Shown in pieces: positions 24,145 to 32,011 of a DNA stretch of 43,717 nt. The stretch lies in contig JAZUIX010000013.1 in assembly GCA_045642445.1 (NCBI GenBank), positions 1-43,717 of the forward strand. Direction: 5' to 3'. Both the position numbers and the translations under genes were made by a program. Each line of letters opens with the position of its first letter. The stretch's first letter is position 1. The notes below the pieces were generated by a model. That model did not search any database and was not told the origin of the DNA. It saw nothing but the letters and a program-made list of their open reading frames with translations. Origin of the DNA: Colimorpha sp045642445. GTDB lineage: Bacteria > Bacteroidota > Bacteroidia > Bacteroidales > P3.

Positions 24145-25539
24145 TTAGAGATTATCGAATGGGTCGTTGTCCATAACATCGTTGCGCCAATCGAATGGGT
24201 CGTCATCCATCCATGCGTCTTCCCTATAATATTCTTCCTTTGTCAAAAGCCCCATTTCTTTCCTAAATTCATAGTCATCTTGTTCTCTCTTATAATTTTG
24301 AATCTTGATAAACTTTTCACTTGCGGATTTTAATTCATTTATATTACTGGGCATTTCTGCATCATACTCAATAATCGCTACAACCTCTTCAAAATTCATT
24401 TCTCTATATTTGGTTGCAGTTCCTCTCGGAACTTCTAAATATAATTCATAGCAGTCAACAAATGCATCGTCATCAATGTGTTGAATTGTAGCAGGAATTC
24501 TAAGTTTTTTAAGTCGGTAGCATCTAGCAAAGCATCGACTGGATATAACAGTAACACCTTCAGGAATGATAACTTCTGACAAACTATAGCAATCAGAAAA
24601 TGTATCATCTCGTAAACCAATGAGAGTGGATGGCAGTTCAATTTTCTCTATTGATTCACAACTGTAGAATGCACTATCGCCAATTCCAATCAAGTTAGAT
24701 GGAAGTTTTATATCTTTTAGTGCTTCACATCCATAAAACATTTTTTCCGGAATATATTTGATGGATTCAGGCAAAACGATACGTTCCATCTCGTGACAAC
24801 TCATAAACATATCTGGACCTAATATTGTTAGCCCATCTTCAATAAACACTTGTTTGAGTTTGGTACACATAAAGAATGCGCATTCCCCCCATTTTTTTAT
24901 AGATTTTGGAATGCGGACTGACTCAATCTTCATTGACGAAAAGGCGAAATCTTCAACTTCCTCAACGGTATTAGGAATATATAGATTTCTAATGTCTATT
25001 GCATCTTCAAAGGATTTTCTGCATATTATTTTTACCCCTATTGGTATGTGGCAGTTTTCTGAATTGTTTCCTTTTATGAGCCTTTTGCCATCAGACGAAA
25101 TAGAAAATCCATCCTTTTCTATGATAGTGGATGTTTTTATTTGATCTATGTTTTTCTGATTAAGAGGTTGGGATTCAATGTTAGTTGTGGCTATATTGTC
25201 TCTCTCAACGGGAATGTGGTTAGTATTTACTGTTGATCTATTCTTTTCTTGCGTTGTCTTTTCTATGTGCAATTCCCTCTCTCTTTTTTTTATGGCCATT
25301 TGCCGCTTATATTCAGGGTCTGCTTCTGGGTTAAACCAGTAATAAATTTTAGCTGCTCCACCCAGTATAAGCAAAATTAAAACTACCACAGCAACTATTC
25401 CTCCAATAATGATAATTCCATGAAGGGCTCTATCGGCGCCACCTGCCACGACACCATCATCATAGTAGTCATACTGCGTTTGGGCAAAGATAGATATATT
25501 TAAAAGCATTGATATTGACAGTAATATAAATTTCTTCAT
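24145..25539 (-). CDS. BspA-like leucine-rich-repeat membrane protein
   Basis: A 464 aa protein. N-terminal signal sequence (cleavage near SIFAQ, residue 19), a transmembrane segment at about 40-65 (IIIIGGIVAVVVLILLILGGAA), a charged linker, then from about 145 to 370 LRR_5 (BspA/TpLRR) repeats of about 23 residues around (L/I)xx(I/V)xIPxxVxxIxxxxFxxCxxL. The C-terminal 80 residues are acidic and contain two similar D-x-DPFD segments (DDDPFDWRND, DNDPFDNL). BspA-like repeats mediate protein binding. Part of the AT-rich accessory stretch. Confidence 0.82.
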   Translation of the reverse strand: MKKFILLSISMLLNISIFAQTQYDYYDDGVVAGGADRALHGIIIIGGIVAVVVLILLILGGAAKIYYWFNPEADPEYKRQMAIKKRERELHIEKTTQEKNRSTVNTNHIPVERDNIATTNIESQPLNQKNIDQIKTSTIIEKDGFSISSDGKRLIKGNNSENCHIPIGVKIICRKSFEDAIDIRNLYIPNTVEEVEDFAFSSMKIESVRIPKSIKKWGECAFFMCTKLKQVFIEDGLTILGPDMFMSCHEMERIVLPESIKYIPEKMFYGCEALKDIKLPSNLIGIGDSAFYSCESIEKIELPSTLIGLRDDTFSDCYSLSEVIIPEGVTVISSRCFARCYRLKKLRIPATIQHIDDDAFVDCYELYLEVPRGTATKYREMNFEEVVAIIEYDAEMPSNINELKSASEKFIKIQNYKREQDDYEFRKEMGLLTKEEYYREDAWMDDDPFDWRNDVMDNDPFDNL

Positions 25540-25663
25540 GGCTATATAGTATTTCGAATTATTATCAACGTAATTTATTGTTTCATTTCATGTAATTCAC
25601 CGCGCATATATGCAATTTGCCGTTGCAAGGCTACAAAACGGGTGAGCATTTTTGCGGAGGTCG

Positions 25664-26281
25664 TTATTTGTTGGTTTTAAAGCCTATCGGCTTACGGGGT
25701 TTTGCCTTCTCGTCTCTCAGCTGGTCGAGAGCATCGTTAATGGCTTCCAATTGTATTGCGACCTCATTGTTGGTTTGTTCCTGCTGTTCATTGATGTCAT
25801 TCTGGTCGTGCAAAATCTCCTCTACATACGCATTGAGTTGGTCAACCTTGTGAGAAATCTGTTCAACCTTTAAGTCAACAGACAACATCTTAGTGATTGC
25901 CTGTCGCATTGCGATAAAAGCTCTCGTCACCATCACGCTCATTTGTACGGCACTCGGACTGCGAAGTACCGATGCCAACATTACAGCACCATGTTCTGTG
26001 AAAGCGTAGGGAAGAGCAGACTTTTTACGTTTGGCAAGCGATGATGTCACAATTTGTGATATCATAAGATTGTTCCACTCCTCTTCAGAAATACGGAACA
26101 TAAAATCAGATGGGAAACGATCAATATTACGCTTAACTGCCTGATTCAAAGTGGCAGTTTTTACACCATATATAGCAGCAAGGTCATAGTCAAGCATCAC
26201 TTTTCTACCTCTTATTTCATAAATGACATCTTTGATGCTTTCGGCCTGTTTATTGTTGGATATGATTAAATCATTGCTCAT
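25664..26281 (-). CDS. ORF6N-domain DNA-binding protein (copy A)
   Basis: A 205 aa protein of the phage antirepressor-like ORF6N family: VIYEIRGRKVMLDYDLAAIYGVKTATLNQAVKRNIDRFPSDFMFRI (residues 19-64), then SQIVTS and LPYAFTEHGAVMLASVLRSPSA, followed by a coiled coil (about 145-190) and a basic tail. These proteins are thought to bind DNA and regulate transcription. A 25-bp near-perfect palindrome is inside the gene at the SQIVT codons (26041-26065), and a second copy with the same core lies 18 bases before the start. Confidence 0.88.
   Translation of the reverse strand: MSNDLIISNNKQAESIKDVIYEIRGRKVMLDYDLAAIYGVKTATLNQAVKRNIDRFPSDFMFRISEEEWNNLMISQIVTSSLAKRKKSALPYAFTEHGAVMLASVLRSPSAVQMSVMVTRAFIAMRQAITKMLSVDLKVEQISHKVDQLNAYVEEILHDQNDINEQQEQTNNEVAIQLEAINDALDQLRDEKAKPRKPIGFKTNK
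26041..26065. promoter_or_regulatory. palindrome embedded in ORF6N copy A
   Basis: Core TCACAA-T-TTGTGA with outer arms ATGAT/ATCAT; 11 of 12 position pairs around 26053 are complementary. It encodes SQIVT and neighbours. The centre is the first base of the Ile codon, the same codon column as in the two other ORF6N genes. Confidence 0.9.
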
Positions 26282-26298
26282 AAGTCATTGTATCTTAT

Positions 26299-26325
26299 TA
26301 TGCGGTCACAATTTGTGACATCATA
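26299..26325. promoter_or_regulatory. candidate ORF6N operator upstream of copy A
   Basis: Core GTCACAA-T-TTGTGAC with outer pairs; 11 of 13 position pairs around 26312 match. It lies 18 bases upstream of the start codon of ORF6N copy A and shares its core with the palindrome inside that gene, so autoregulation is likely. Confidence 0.7.
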
Positions 26326-26331
26326 TCTTTT

Positions 26332-26425
26332 TGAAGTTGTGGAGGCCTCTCGACCTCCACAACTTTGGGTGAGATTATATATTAAATCTCGGAGAGTTTC
26401 TTGCAGCCTTCGTGCAATAAGAACA
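26332..26425 (-). pseudogene. second copy of the nifJ 3' end and its hairpin
   Basis: The minus strand reads LLHEGCKKLSEI and stop, matching the nifJ C-terminus LRYEGYKKLSEM. After it comes a 12-bp stem hairpin with the loop CCTCTCGA, identical to the loop of the hairpin after the intact nifJ, while the stem bases differ but still pair. The WG-repeat gene lies between the two copies. Confidence 0.8.
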
Positions 26426-26563
26426 TCTGCGAGAACAGATAATATCAAATAATAAAGAACCTCTTTCTAGGTAACTTTTGTCTTGCATTAATGAATTAAG
26501 TAATATCATAATATGTACTATTAAAATGTGAATGTATCTTTCACAGGGTCCTATATATTATTA

Positions 26564-27337
26564 TCAATCAGTATTCCACATATTTGCTTCGTCACCCTCA
26601 TAGGCATCAAGAATGTCATAATTATCATTATCATCTACCGGATGACAACATGGGTCTATGTAACCATTAAGATAATCCCGACGATCATCTTCAATAATTT
26701 TCGAGACAATATTGTTGTAATGGTCTATTCCAAATTCTTGTACTATCATTCCTTCGTTATCACACTTTTTGCGAACCATAACGCTCCCTTCACGAAATGC
26801 ATTGAGATTATCTTCTATATAAATATAGTCCATAGGGATTACCATTTCCCCAAAACAATCTATAAAGCCTAATCTCTTGTTCTTAACAACACCTATTGTA
26901 AACTCCGACAGTTCTAATACTTTGTCGTATATTGTTCCACATACAACCTTCCCTTCTGCGTTTATTATTCCATACTTATTGTCTCTTCCGACACGGAAAA
27001 GCCGTTGCCCTAAATAGTCAATCGTAGTATAATTATTAGGGATAATAACTTCACCTCTCTCTGATAGAAGTCCAATATACCTTCCGCTTGAACCATATAT
27101 CTTCAATTTCTCAAAAATACTTCCTTTCGGTACACTAACTTCATCAGGGCGAATGATTCTTGCATATACAAAATATAAGCTTGGCAAAGAATCATCATAA
27201 GCTTCGTCATCATTAAATAAACCCTTTACAATGATATTATCTTTAAGTAGGAATGAGTAGTCTCCATACCCATTTTCTTTTACATATTCGCAAAAGGAAA
27301 TTAGTTCACTCTTGTTTTCTATCTGTCTATATATCAT
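26564..27337 (-). CDS. WG-repeat protein
   Basis: A 257 aa cytoplasmic-looking protein without signal peptide. The middle holds WG (KWG)-type repeats: YIGLLSERGEVIIPNNYTTID, KYGIINAEGKVVCGTIYDKV and RLGFIDCFGEMVIPMDYIYIE (about 92-180), each a beta-hairpin unit. The acidic C-terminus is rich in D/Y/N. WG-repeat proteins are common in Bacteroidota, with unclear function. It lies between the intact nifJ 3' end and a second partial copy of that 3' end, suggesting insertion there. Confidence 0.8.
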   Translation of the reverse strand: MIYRQIENKSELISFCEYVKENGYGDYSFLLKDNIIVKGLFNDDEAYDDSLPSLYFVYARIIRPDEVSVPKGSIFEKLKIYGSSGRYIGLLSERGEVIIPNNYTTIDYLGQRLFRVGRDNKYGIINAEGKVVCGTIYDKVLELSEFTIGVVKNKRLGFIDCFGEMVIPMDYIYIEDNLNAFREGSVMVRKKCDNEGMIVQEFGIDHYNNIVSKIIEDDRRDYLNGYIDPCCHPVDDNDNYDILDAYEGDEANMWNTD

Positions 27338-27354
27338 ACTTATTATCTTTTCTT

Positions 27355-27388
27355 GAAGTCTGGAAGGCCTCTCGACCTTCCAGACTTA
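27355..27388 (-). terminator. hairpin after nifJ
   Basis: AGTCTGGAAGG and CCTTCCAGACT form an 11-bp stem around CCTCTCGA immediately after the nifJ stop. There is no clear T-tract, so it may be a 3' stability or termination element. The same loop with a different, still paired stem occurs at 26333-26364. Confidence 0.65.
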
Positions 27389-27400
27389 AGTAGGAGATGA

Positions 27401-30400
27401 TTACATCTCGCTGAGTTTCTTGTAGCCTTCGTAGCGCAGTTTGGCGTTGTGTTCGGTAGCCACGAAGAGTTCTTCGGCTTCCTGCGGGAAGGTCTTCATC
27501 AGGGAGTTGTAACGAACTTCGCCCATGATGAAGTCGCGGAACTTGCTCCAGTCGGGTTCGGCGCTGTCGAGATGGAAACCGTTCTTGCCTTCGTCTTCCT
27601 CGGCGGGGTTGAAGTGCCAGAGGTGCCAGTAGCCGCAAGCGACAGCCATCTTCTCCTCGTTCTGGGTGCGACCCATACCAATCTTGATACCGTGGTTGAT
27701 ACAGGGAGCGTAGCAGATGAGCAGGGAAGGACCGTGGTAGGCTTCGGCTTCCTTGATGACCTTGAAGTACTGAGCCTGAGAAGCGCCCATGGCAACTTGT
27801 GCAACATAGACGTAGCCGTAGCTCTTGGCAATCATGCCGAGGTCTTTCTTGCGGATCTTCTTACCAGAGGTAGCGAACTTGGCAACAGCGCCTGCGGGAG
27901 TAGCCTTGGAGGACTGTCCGCCAGTGTTGGAGTAAACCTCGGTGTCGACAACGACGACGTTGACATCTTCGCCAGAAGCGAGGACGTGGTCGAGACCGCC
28001 GAATCCGATATCATAGCCCCAACCGTCACCACCGAAGATCCACTGGCTCTTCTTAACCATGAAGCTCTTGAGCTCGAGGAGCTGCTTGCAGATGTCGCAG
28101 CCGCATTTTTCCATCATAGGAACGAGCTTGTCGGTGATTTCCTTGGTGCACTTGGTGCATTCGCGTTTTTCAATCCATTCGTTGAAGAGAGCCTTCATCT
28201 CGTCGGTGCAGCAGGTGCACTCGAGGCCTTCCTTCATGAGACGCTCGATGCGGTCGCGCATCTTGCGGGTAGCGGTGGCCATACCGAGACCAAATTCGGC
28301 GTTATCTTCGAACAGCGAGTTGGCCCAAGCGGGACCGAAACCGCTGCGGTTGTTGCGGCAGTAGGGGGTAGCGGGAGCTGAACCACCATAGATGGAGGAG
28401 CAACCGGTAGCGTTGGCAACCATCATCTGCTCACCGAAGAGCTGGGTGATGCACTTGAGATAAGGAGTCTCACCGCAACCTGCGCAAGCGCCGGAGAATT
28501 CGAACAGAGGCTGTGCGAACTGGCTGTTCTTGACAGAGGCGAACTTGTCGATGAGGTTATCCTTATAGGTAACCATCTTCTGGCTGTAATCCCAGTTTTC
28601 AGCCTCATGCAGCTGGCCTTCGAAGGGCTTCATGACGAGAGCCTTCTCCTTGGCGGGGCAGAGGTCGGCGCAGTTGCCGCAACCGGTGCAGTCCATAACA
28701 GAAACCTGCATGCGGAAATGCATACCTGCGAACTCCTTGGGAGCCTTGATGTCGGAAGCGGTCATGCTCTTGGGAGCCTTGGCCATTTCCTCGTCGGTCA
28801 TAACGACGGGACGGATAGCGGCGTGGGGGCAGATCAAAGAGCACTGGTTGCACTGGATACAGTTGGCAGCATTCCACTCGGGAACGGCGGTAGCAACACC
28901 ACGTTTCTCGTAAGCGGTGGTACCAGCGGGGAAAGTACCATCTTCCCAACCTGTGAAAGCACTGACAGGCAGGTCGTTGCCGCACTGTGCGACCATCGGG
29001 CGCATAATCTTGGCGATGAACTCGGGATCATCGGCGTGTTTCTCAACTGCGAACTCGGTGCCGCAGGAGAGGTTGGCCCATTCGGCGGGGATGTCGATCT
29101 TAACGATCTCACCACCACGGTCAACAGCAGCGTAGTTCTTGTTCACCACATCTTCGCCCTTGCGGCCGTAAGACTTGACGATGAACTTCTTCATCTGCTC
29201 GACGGCGAGGTCGTAAGGAATCACCTCAGAGATCTTGAAGAAGGCGCTCTGGAGGATGGTGTTGGTGCGGTTGCCCAAACCAATCTCGCCAGCAATCTTG
29301 GTAGCGTCGATGATGTACATGGTGATATGGTGCAGAGCCAGATACTTCTTCACGAAGTCGGGCAGCTGAGCCTTGGTCTCCTCAACGGTCCAGGGGCTGT
29401 TGTAGAGGAAGGTACCATTGTCCTTCAAACCACGCAGGCAGTCGTATTTGCGGAGGTAAGAAGGAACGTGGACGGCCACGAAGTCGGGAGTACCCACGAG
29501 ATAAGGAGCGGGCAGGGGGCTGTCGCCGAAACGGAGGTGCGAGCAGGTGTAGCCGCCGGACTTCTTGGAGTCATAGTCGAAATAGGCCTGGCTGTATTTG
29601 TTGGTGTTGTCACCAATAATCTTGATGCTGTTCTTGTTGGCACCCACAGTACCGTCAGCACCCAAGCCATAGAAACGAGCCTCGAAAGTGCCCTTGGGCA
29701 GGATGGAGATTTCGGGGAGGATGGGGAGGGACTTGAAGGTCACATCGTCGTTGATGCCGATGGTGAACTGGTTCTTCTTGTCGCCAGCGAGGTTGTTGAA
29801 CACGCTGATGATCTGGGCGGGAGTGGTGTCCTTGCTGGAGAGACCGTAGCGGCCACCGATGATGGTCACATTCTGGCCCTTCATAGCCTCAACGATGTCG
29901 AGGTACAGAGGATCGCCGTTTGCGCCGGGCTCCTTGGTGCGGTCAAGCACGCAGATGTTCTTCACGCTCTTGGGCATGACATCCATGAGGTACTTCACGC
30001 TGAAAGGACGATACAGATGGACGGTGATGACACCAGTCTTCTTGCCCTGGGCGTTGAGGTAGTCGACAACGGTCTTGGTGGTCTCGCTCACGGAGCCCAT
30101 GCAGACGATGATGTCGGTAGCATCCTTGGCACCGTAGTAGGTGAAAGGAGCATAGTCGCGGCCAGTGAGCTTGGAGATTTCCTTCATGTATTCGGCCACG
30201 ATTTCGGGCAGAGCCTCATAGTATTTGTTCTGCAGTTCGCGGGTCTGGAAATAGACGTCGCTGTTCTGGGCGGTACCGCGGGTCACGCTGTGCTCGGGGT
30301 TCAAGCAACGCTCGCGATATTCCTTCAGAGCCTTCTGGTCAACCAAACCACGGAGGTCTTCCATATCCCAAGCCTCAATCTTCTGGATTTCGTGAGAAGT

Positions 30401-30931
30401 GCGGAAACCATCGAAGAAATGGAGGAAAGGCACGCGGCCCTTCAGAGCGGCGAGGTGAGCCACAGGAGCGAGGTCCATGACTTCCTGAACGCTGGAGGTA
30501 GCGAAGAGTGCGAAACCAGTCTGGCGGGCAGCCATAACGTCGGCGTGGTCACCGAAGATGGACAGAGCCTGAGCAGCCAAAGCACGGGCGGAAACGTGGA
30601 ACACGCCGGGGAGCAATTCACCAGCGATCTTGTACATGTTGGGGATCATCAGCAGCAATCCCTGGGAAGCGGTGTAGGTAGTGGTGAGAGCACCAGCCTG
30701 CAAGGAACCGTGAACGGCACCAGCAGCACCAGCCTCGCTCTGCATCTCGACAACCTTCACGGTCTCGCCGAAGAGGTTCTTACGACCACCTGCAGCCCAT
30801 TCGTCGATGTACTCGGCCATCGGCGAAGAAGGAGTGATAGGATAGATAGCAGCGACCTCGCTGAACATATAAGCCACATGGGCAGCAGCGCAGTTACCGT
30901 CGCAAGTCATAAATTTTCTTTCTTTTGCCAT
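27401..30931 (-). CDS. nifJ: pyruvate:ferredoxin (flavodoxin) oxidoreductase
   Basis: A single-chain PFOR of 1176 aa, full family length. It converts pyruvate and CoA to acetyl-CoA and CO2 with reduced ferredoxin, central to anaerobic metabolism. N-terminal pyruvate-binding segment YPITPSSPMAEY (34-45), a CoA-domain region, two [4Fe-4S] ferredoxin motifs (CIQCNQCSLICPHAA near 692-706 and CTGCGNCADLCPAK near 748-761), a third cluster region CAGCGETPYLK, and the thiamine-diphosphate motif GGDGWGYDIGFGGLDHVLASG near 965-985. Codon use is GC-rich and highly biased, unlike the AT-rich neighbours, as for a strongly expressed core gene. The start is 30 bases from a truncated ORF6N gene, so its promoter may lie inside that remnant. 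Confidence 0.97.
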   Translation of the reverse strand: MAKERKFMTCDGNCAAAHVAYMFSEVAAIYPITPSSPMAEYIDEWAAGGRKNLFGETVKVVEMQSEAGAAGAVHGSLQAGALTTTYTASQGLLLMIPNMYKIAGELLPGVFHVSARALAAQALSIFGDHADVMAARQTGFALFATSSVQEVMDLAPVAHLAALKGRVPFLHFFDGFRTSHEIQKIEAWDMEDLRGLVDQKALKEYRERCLNPEHSVTRGTAQNSDVYFQTRELQNKYYEALPEIVAEYMKEISKLTGRDYAPFTYYGAKDATDIIVCMGSVSETTKTVVDYLNAQGKKTGVITVHLYRPFSVKYLMDVMPKSVKNICVLDRTKEPGANGDPLYLDIVEAMKGQNVTIIGGRYGLSSKDTTPAQIISVFNNLAGDKKNQFTIGINDDVTFKSLPILPEISILPKGTFEARFYGLGADGTVGANKNSIKIIGDNTNKYSQAYFDYDSKKSGGYTCSHLRFGDSPLPAPYLVGTPDFVAVHVPSYLRKYDCLRGLKDNGTFLYNSPWTVEETKAQLPDFVKKYLALHHITMYIIDATKIAGEIGLGNRTNTILQSAFFKISEVIPYDLAVEQMKKFIVKSYGRKGEDVVNKNYAAVDRGGEIVKIDIPAEWANLSCGTEFAVEKHADDPEFIAKIMRPMVAQCGNDLPVSAFTGWEDGTFPAGTTAYEKRGVATAVPEWNAANCIQCNQCSLICPHAAIRPVVMTDEEMAKAPKSMTASDIKAPKEFAGMHFRMQVSVMDCTGCGNCADLCPAKEKALVMKPFEGQLHEAENWDYSQKMVTYKDNLIDKFASVKNSQFAQPLFEFSGACAGCGETPYLKCITQLFGEQMMVANATGCSSIYGGSAPATPYCRNNRSGFGPAWANSLFEDNAEFGLGMATATRKMRDRIERLMKEGLECTCCTDEMKALFNEWIEKRECTKCTKEITDKLVPMMEKCGCDICKQLLELKSFMVKKSQWIFGGDGWGYDIGFGGLDHVLASGEDVNVVVVDTEVYSNTGGQSSKATPAGAVAKFATSGKKIRKKDLGMIAKSYGYVYVAQVAMGASQAQYFKVIKEAEAYHGPSLLICYAPCINHGIKIGMGRTQNEEKMAVACGYWHLWHFNPAEEDEGKNGFHLDSAEPDWSKFRDFIMGEVRYNSLMKTFPQEAEELFVATEHNAKLRYEGYKKLSEM

Positions 30932-30960
30932 TTTTTTGATATTTATGAATTGTTATTAAG

Positions 30961-31293
30961 TTAATTATTTTGTTTAAAGATTTTCAGGTTTTTTGATTTG
31001 CAGTTTGGTTGTAGGGTATTCCCGAAAGCATTGTTATGCTGACCATGACCGTTTTTTATGGTGCCATTTTGGCATCTTAAAGCGGCCTGTTCTTCGTGTG
31101 TAAGCTCAAACATATAGTCTTCAGGGAAACGTTCGATATCCCTTCTGACTTGATGTTTAAGTTGCGACACTTCCACTTCATACAGCTCCGCCAAGTCGCG
31201 GTCGAGCATCACCCGCAACCCGCGTATCTCGTAGATGCGGTTCTTGATGCCTTCAACATCAGCAGTTTTCTGTATTGTCAGTTCGTTTCCCAT
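30961..31293 (-). pseudogene. truncated ORF6N-domain gene (copy B)
   Basis: A 110 aa frame: RIYEIRGLRVMLDRDLAELYEVEVSQLKHQVRRDIERFPEDYMFEL is a normal ORF6N start, but after CQNGTIKNGHGQHNN the family segment PYAFTEQGVAML and the coiled coil are missing; the tail AFGNTLQPNCKSKNLKIF does not belong. An internal deletion is the likely cause. The N-terminal DNA-binding part might still be made. It ends 29 bases before the nifJ start. A partly preserved palindrome (10 of 13 pairs) lies at the CQNGT codons. Confidence 0.75.
31055..31081. promoter_or_regulatory. palindrome embedded in ORF6N copy B
   Basis: Core TGCCA-TTT-TGGCA; with the centre at 31068 (first base of the Asn codon in CQNGT) 10 of 13 position pairs are complementary. 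The sequence differs from those in copies A and C, but the position in the gene is equivalent. Confidence 0.75.
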
Positions 31294-31311
31294 TATTTCG
31301 GCAGTTTCTAT

Positions 31312-31884
31312 TTATTTGCTGTTATTCTCTTTTCTTACTCGTTTTACGGTATGCTTAATCTTGTCGATTACGAAGTTGATTTCGAGGGAGGATTCGGTTT
31401 CAGTAGTCTCAAGGTCGGGCATTACGATGTCTGTCAGCAAATCGCCAAAATGCTGCATCTTCTTTGTCTGCACCTCCTTGTCGGTCTCCTTATGCAATTC
31501 CACCAACTCATGTTTCAGCTCACGCACCTTGGCAAACGTTTCAATAATGGTAAAAGTGGCGGCTGTGGCCTTCTCGCCTTTCAGTATCGTTGCCAGCATA
31601 TAAAGCCCCTTCTCTGTGAACACTTTTGTGGTTGAGCGACTTTTGGATGACACATTTGTGGTCGAAATTTTCGACCGCAAATCTTGCAACTCGTTCTTAT
31701 CCAATTCAAACATGTAATCTTTCGGAAACTTGTCTGAATTGTTTTTTACAGCTTCATTCACTCGACGAGTTTCCACCCCATACAATCCCGCGACATCCGC
31801 ATCGGCCATTACATGCTGCTTGCGTATCGTTGCAATCTTGTCTTGCACTTCAGAAAAAGGGATCAACTCATTCTTATTTACCAT
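31312..31884 (-). CDS. ORF6N-domain DNA-binding protein (copy C)
   Basis: A 190 aa ORF6N-family protein of the second common subtype: VQDKIATIRKQHVMADADVAGLYGVETRRVNEAVKNNSDKFPKDYMFEL (13-61), RSKISTTNVSSKSRSTTKVFTEKGLYMLATILKG, then a coiled-coil C-terminus. Start at ATG 31884, 18 bases upstream of copy B in transcription order, so B and C form a tandem. A 29-bp near-perfect palindrome is embedded at the SKIST codons, and another palindrome lies 51-77 bases upstream of the start. Confidence 0.88.
   Translation of the reverse strand: MVNKNELIPFSEVQDKIATIRKQHVMADADVAGLYGVETRRVNEAVKNNSDKFPKDYMFELDKNELQDLRSKISTTNVSSKSRSTTKVFTEKGLYMLATILKGEKATAATFTIIETFAKVRELKHELVELHKETDKEVQTKKMQHFGDLLTDIVMPDLETTETESSLEINFVIDKIKHTVKRVRKENNSK
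31654..31682. promoter_or_regulatory. palindrome embedded in ORF6N copy C
   Basis: GGTCGAAA-T-TTTCGACC with outer arms ATTTG/CAAAT: 13 of 14 position pairs around 31668 are complementary. The centre is the first base of the Ile codon in SKIST, the same codon column as in copies A and B. Confidence 0.92.
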
Positions 31885-31934
31885 GTGGCCGTATCTTTGA
31901 ATTTGTTCTAAATCTAATTGTTGCTTATTTTCGA

Positions 31935-31961
31935 TTTGATATCACAAATTGTGATCTCAAA
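31935..31961. promoter_or_regulatory. candidate ORF6N operator upstream of copy C
   Basis: ATCACAA-A-TTGTGAT with outer arms TTTGA/TCAAA; 12 of 13 position pairs around 31948 match. It lies in the 127-base gap between the KilA-N gene and ORF6N copy C. The core is that of the copy A palindromes rather than of copy C itself, suggesting cross-regulation. Confidence 0.7.
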
Positions 31962-32011
31962 AAGGGATGTCTATGAATATATAATAATCAATTGTTTTAT
32001 AATTTGTTACT

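Noticed and set aside
28607..30964. 785-codon plus-strand open frame opposite nifJ
   Set aside because: It is antisense to a clear full-length PFOR gene. Its composition (V/H/G/D-rich, no domain) follows from the biased codon use of nifJ.
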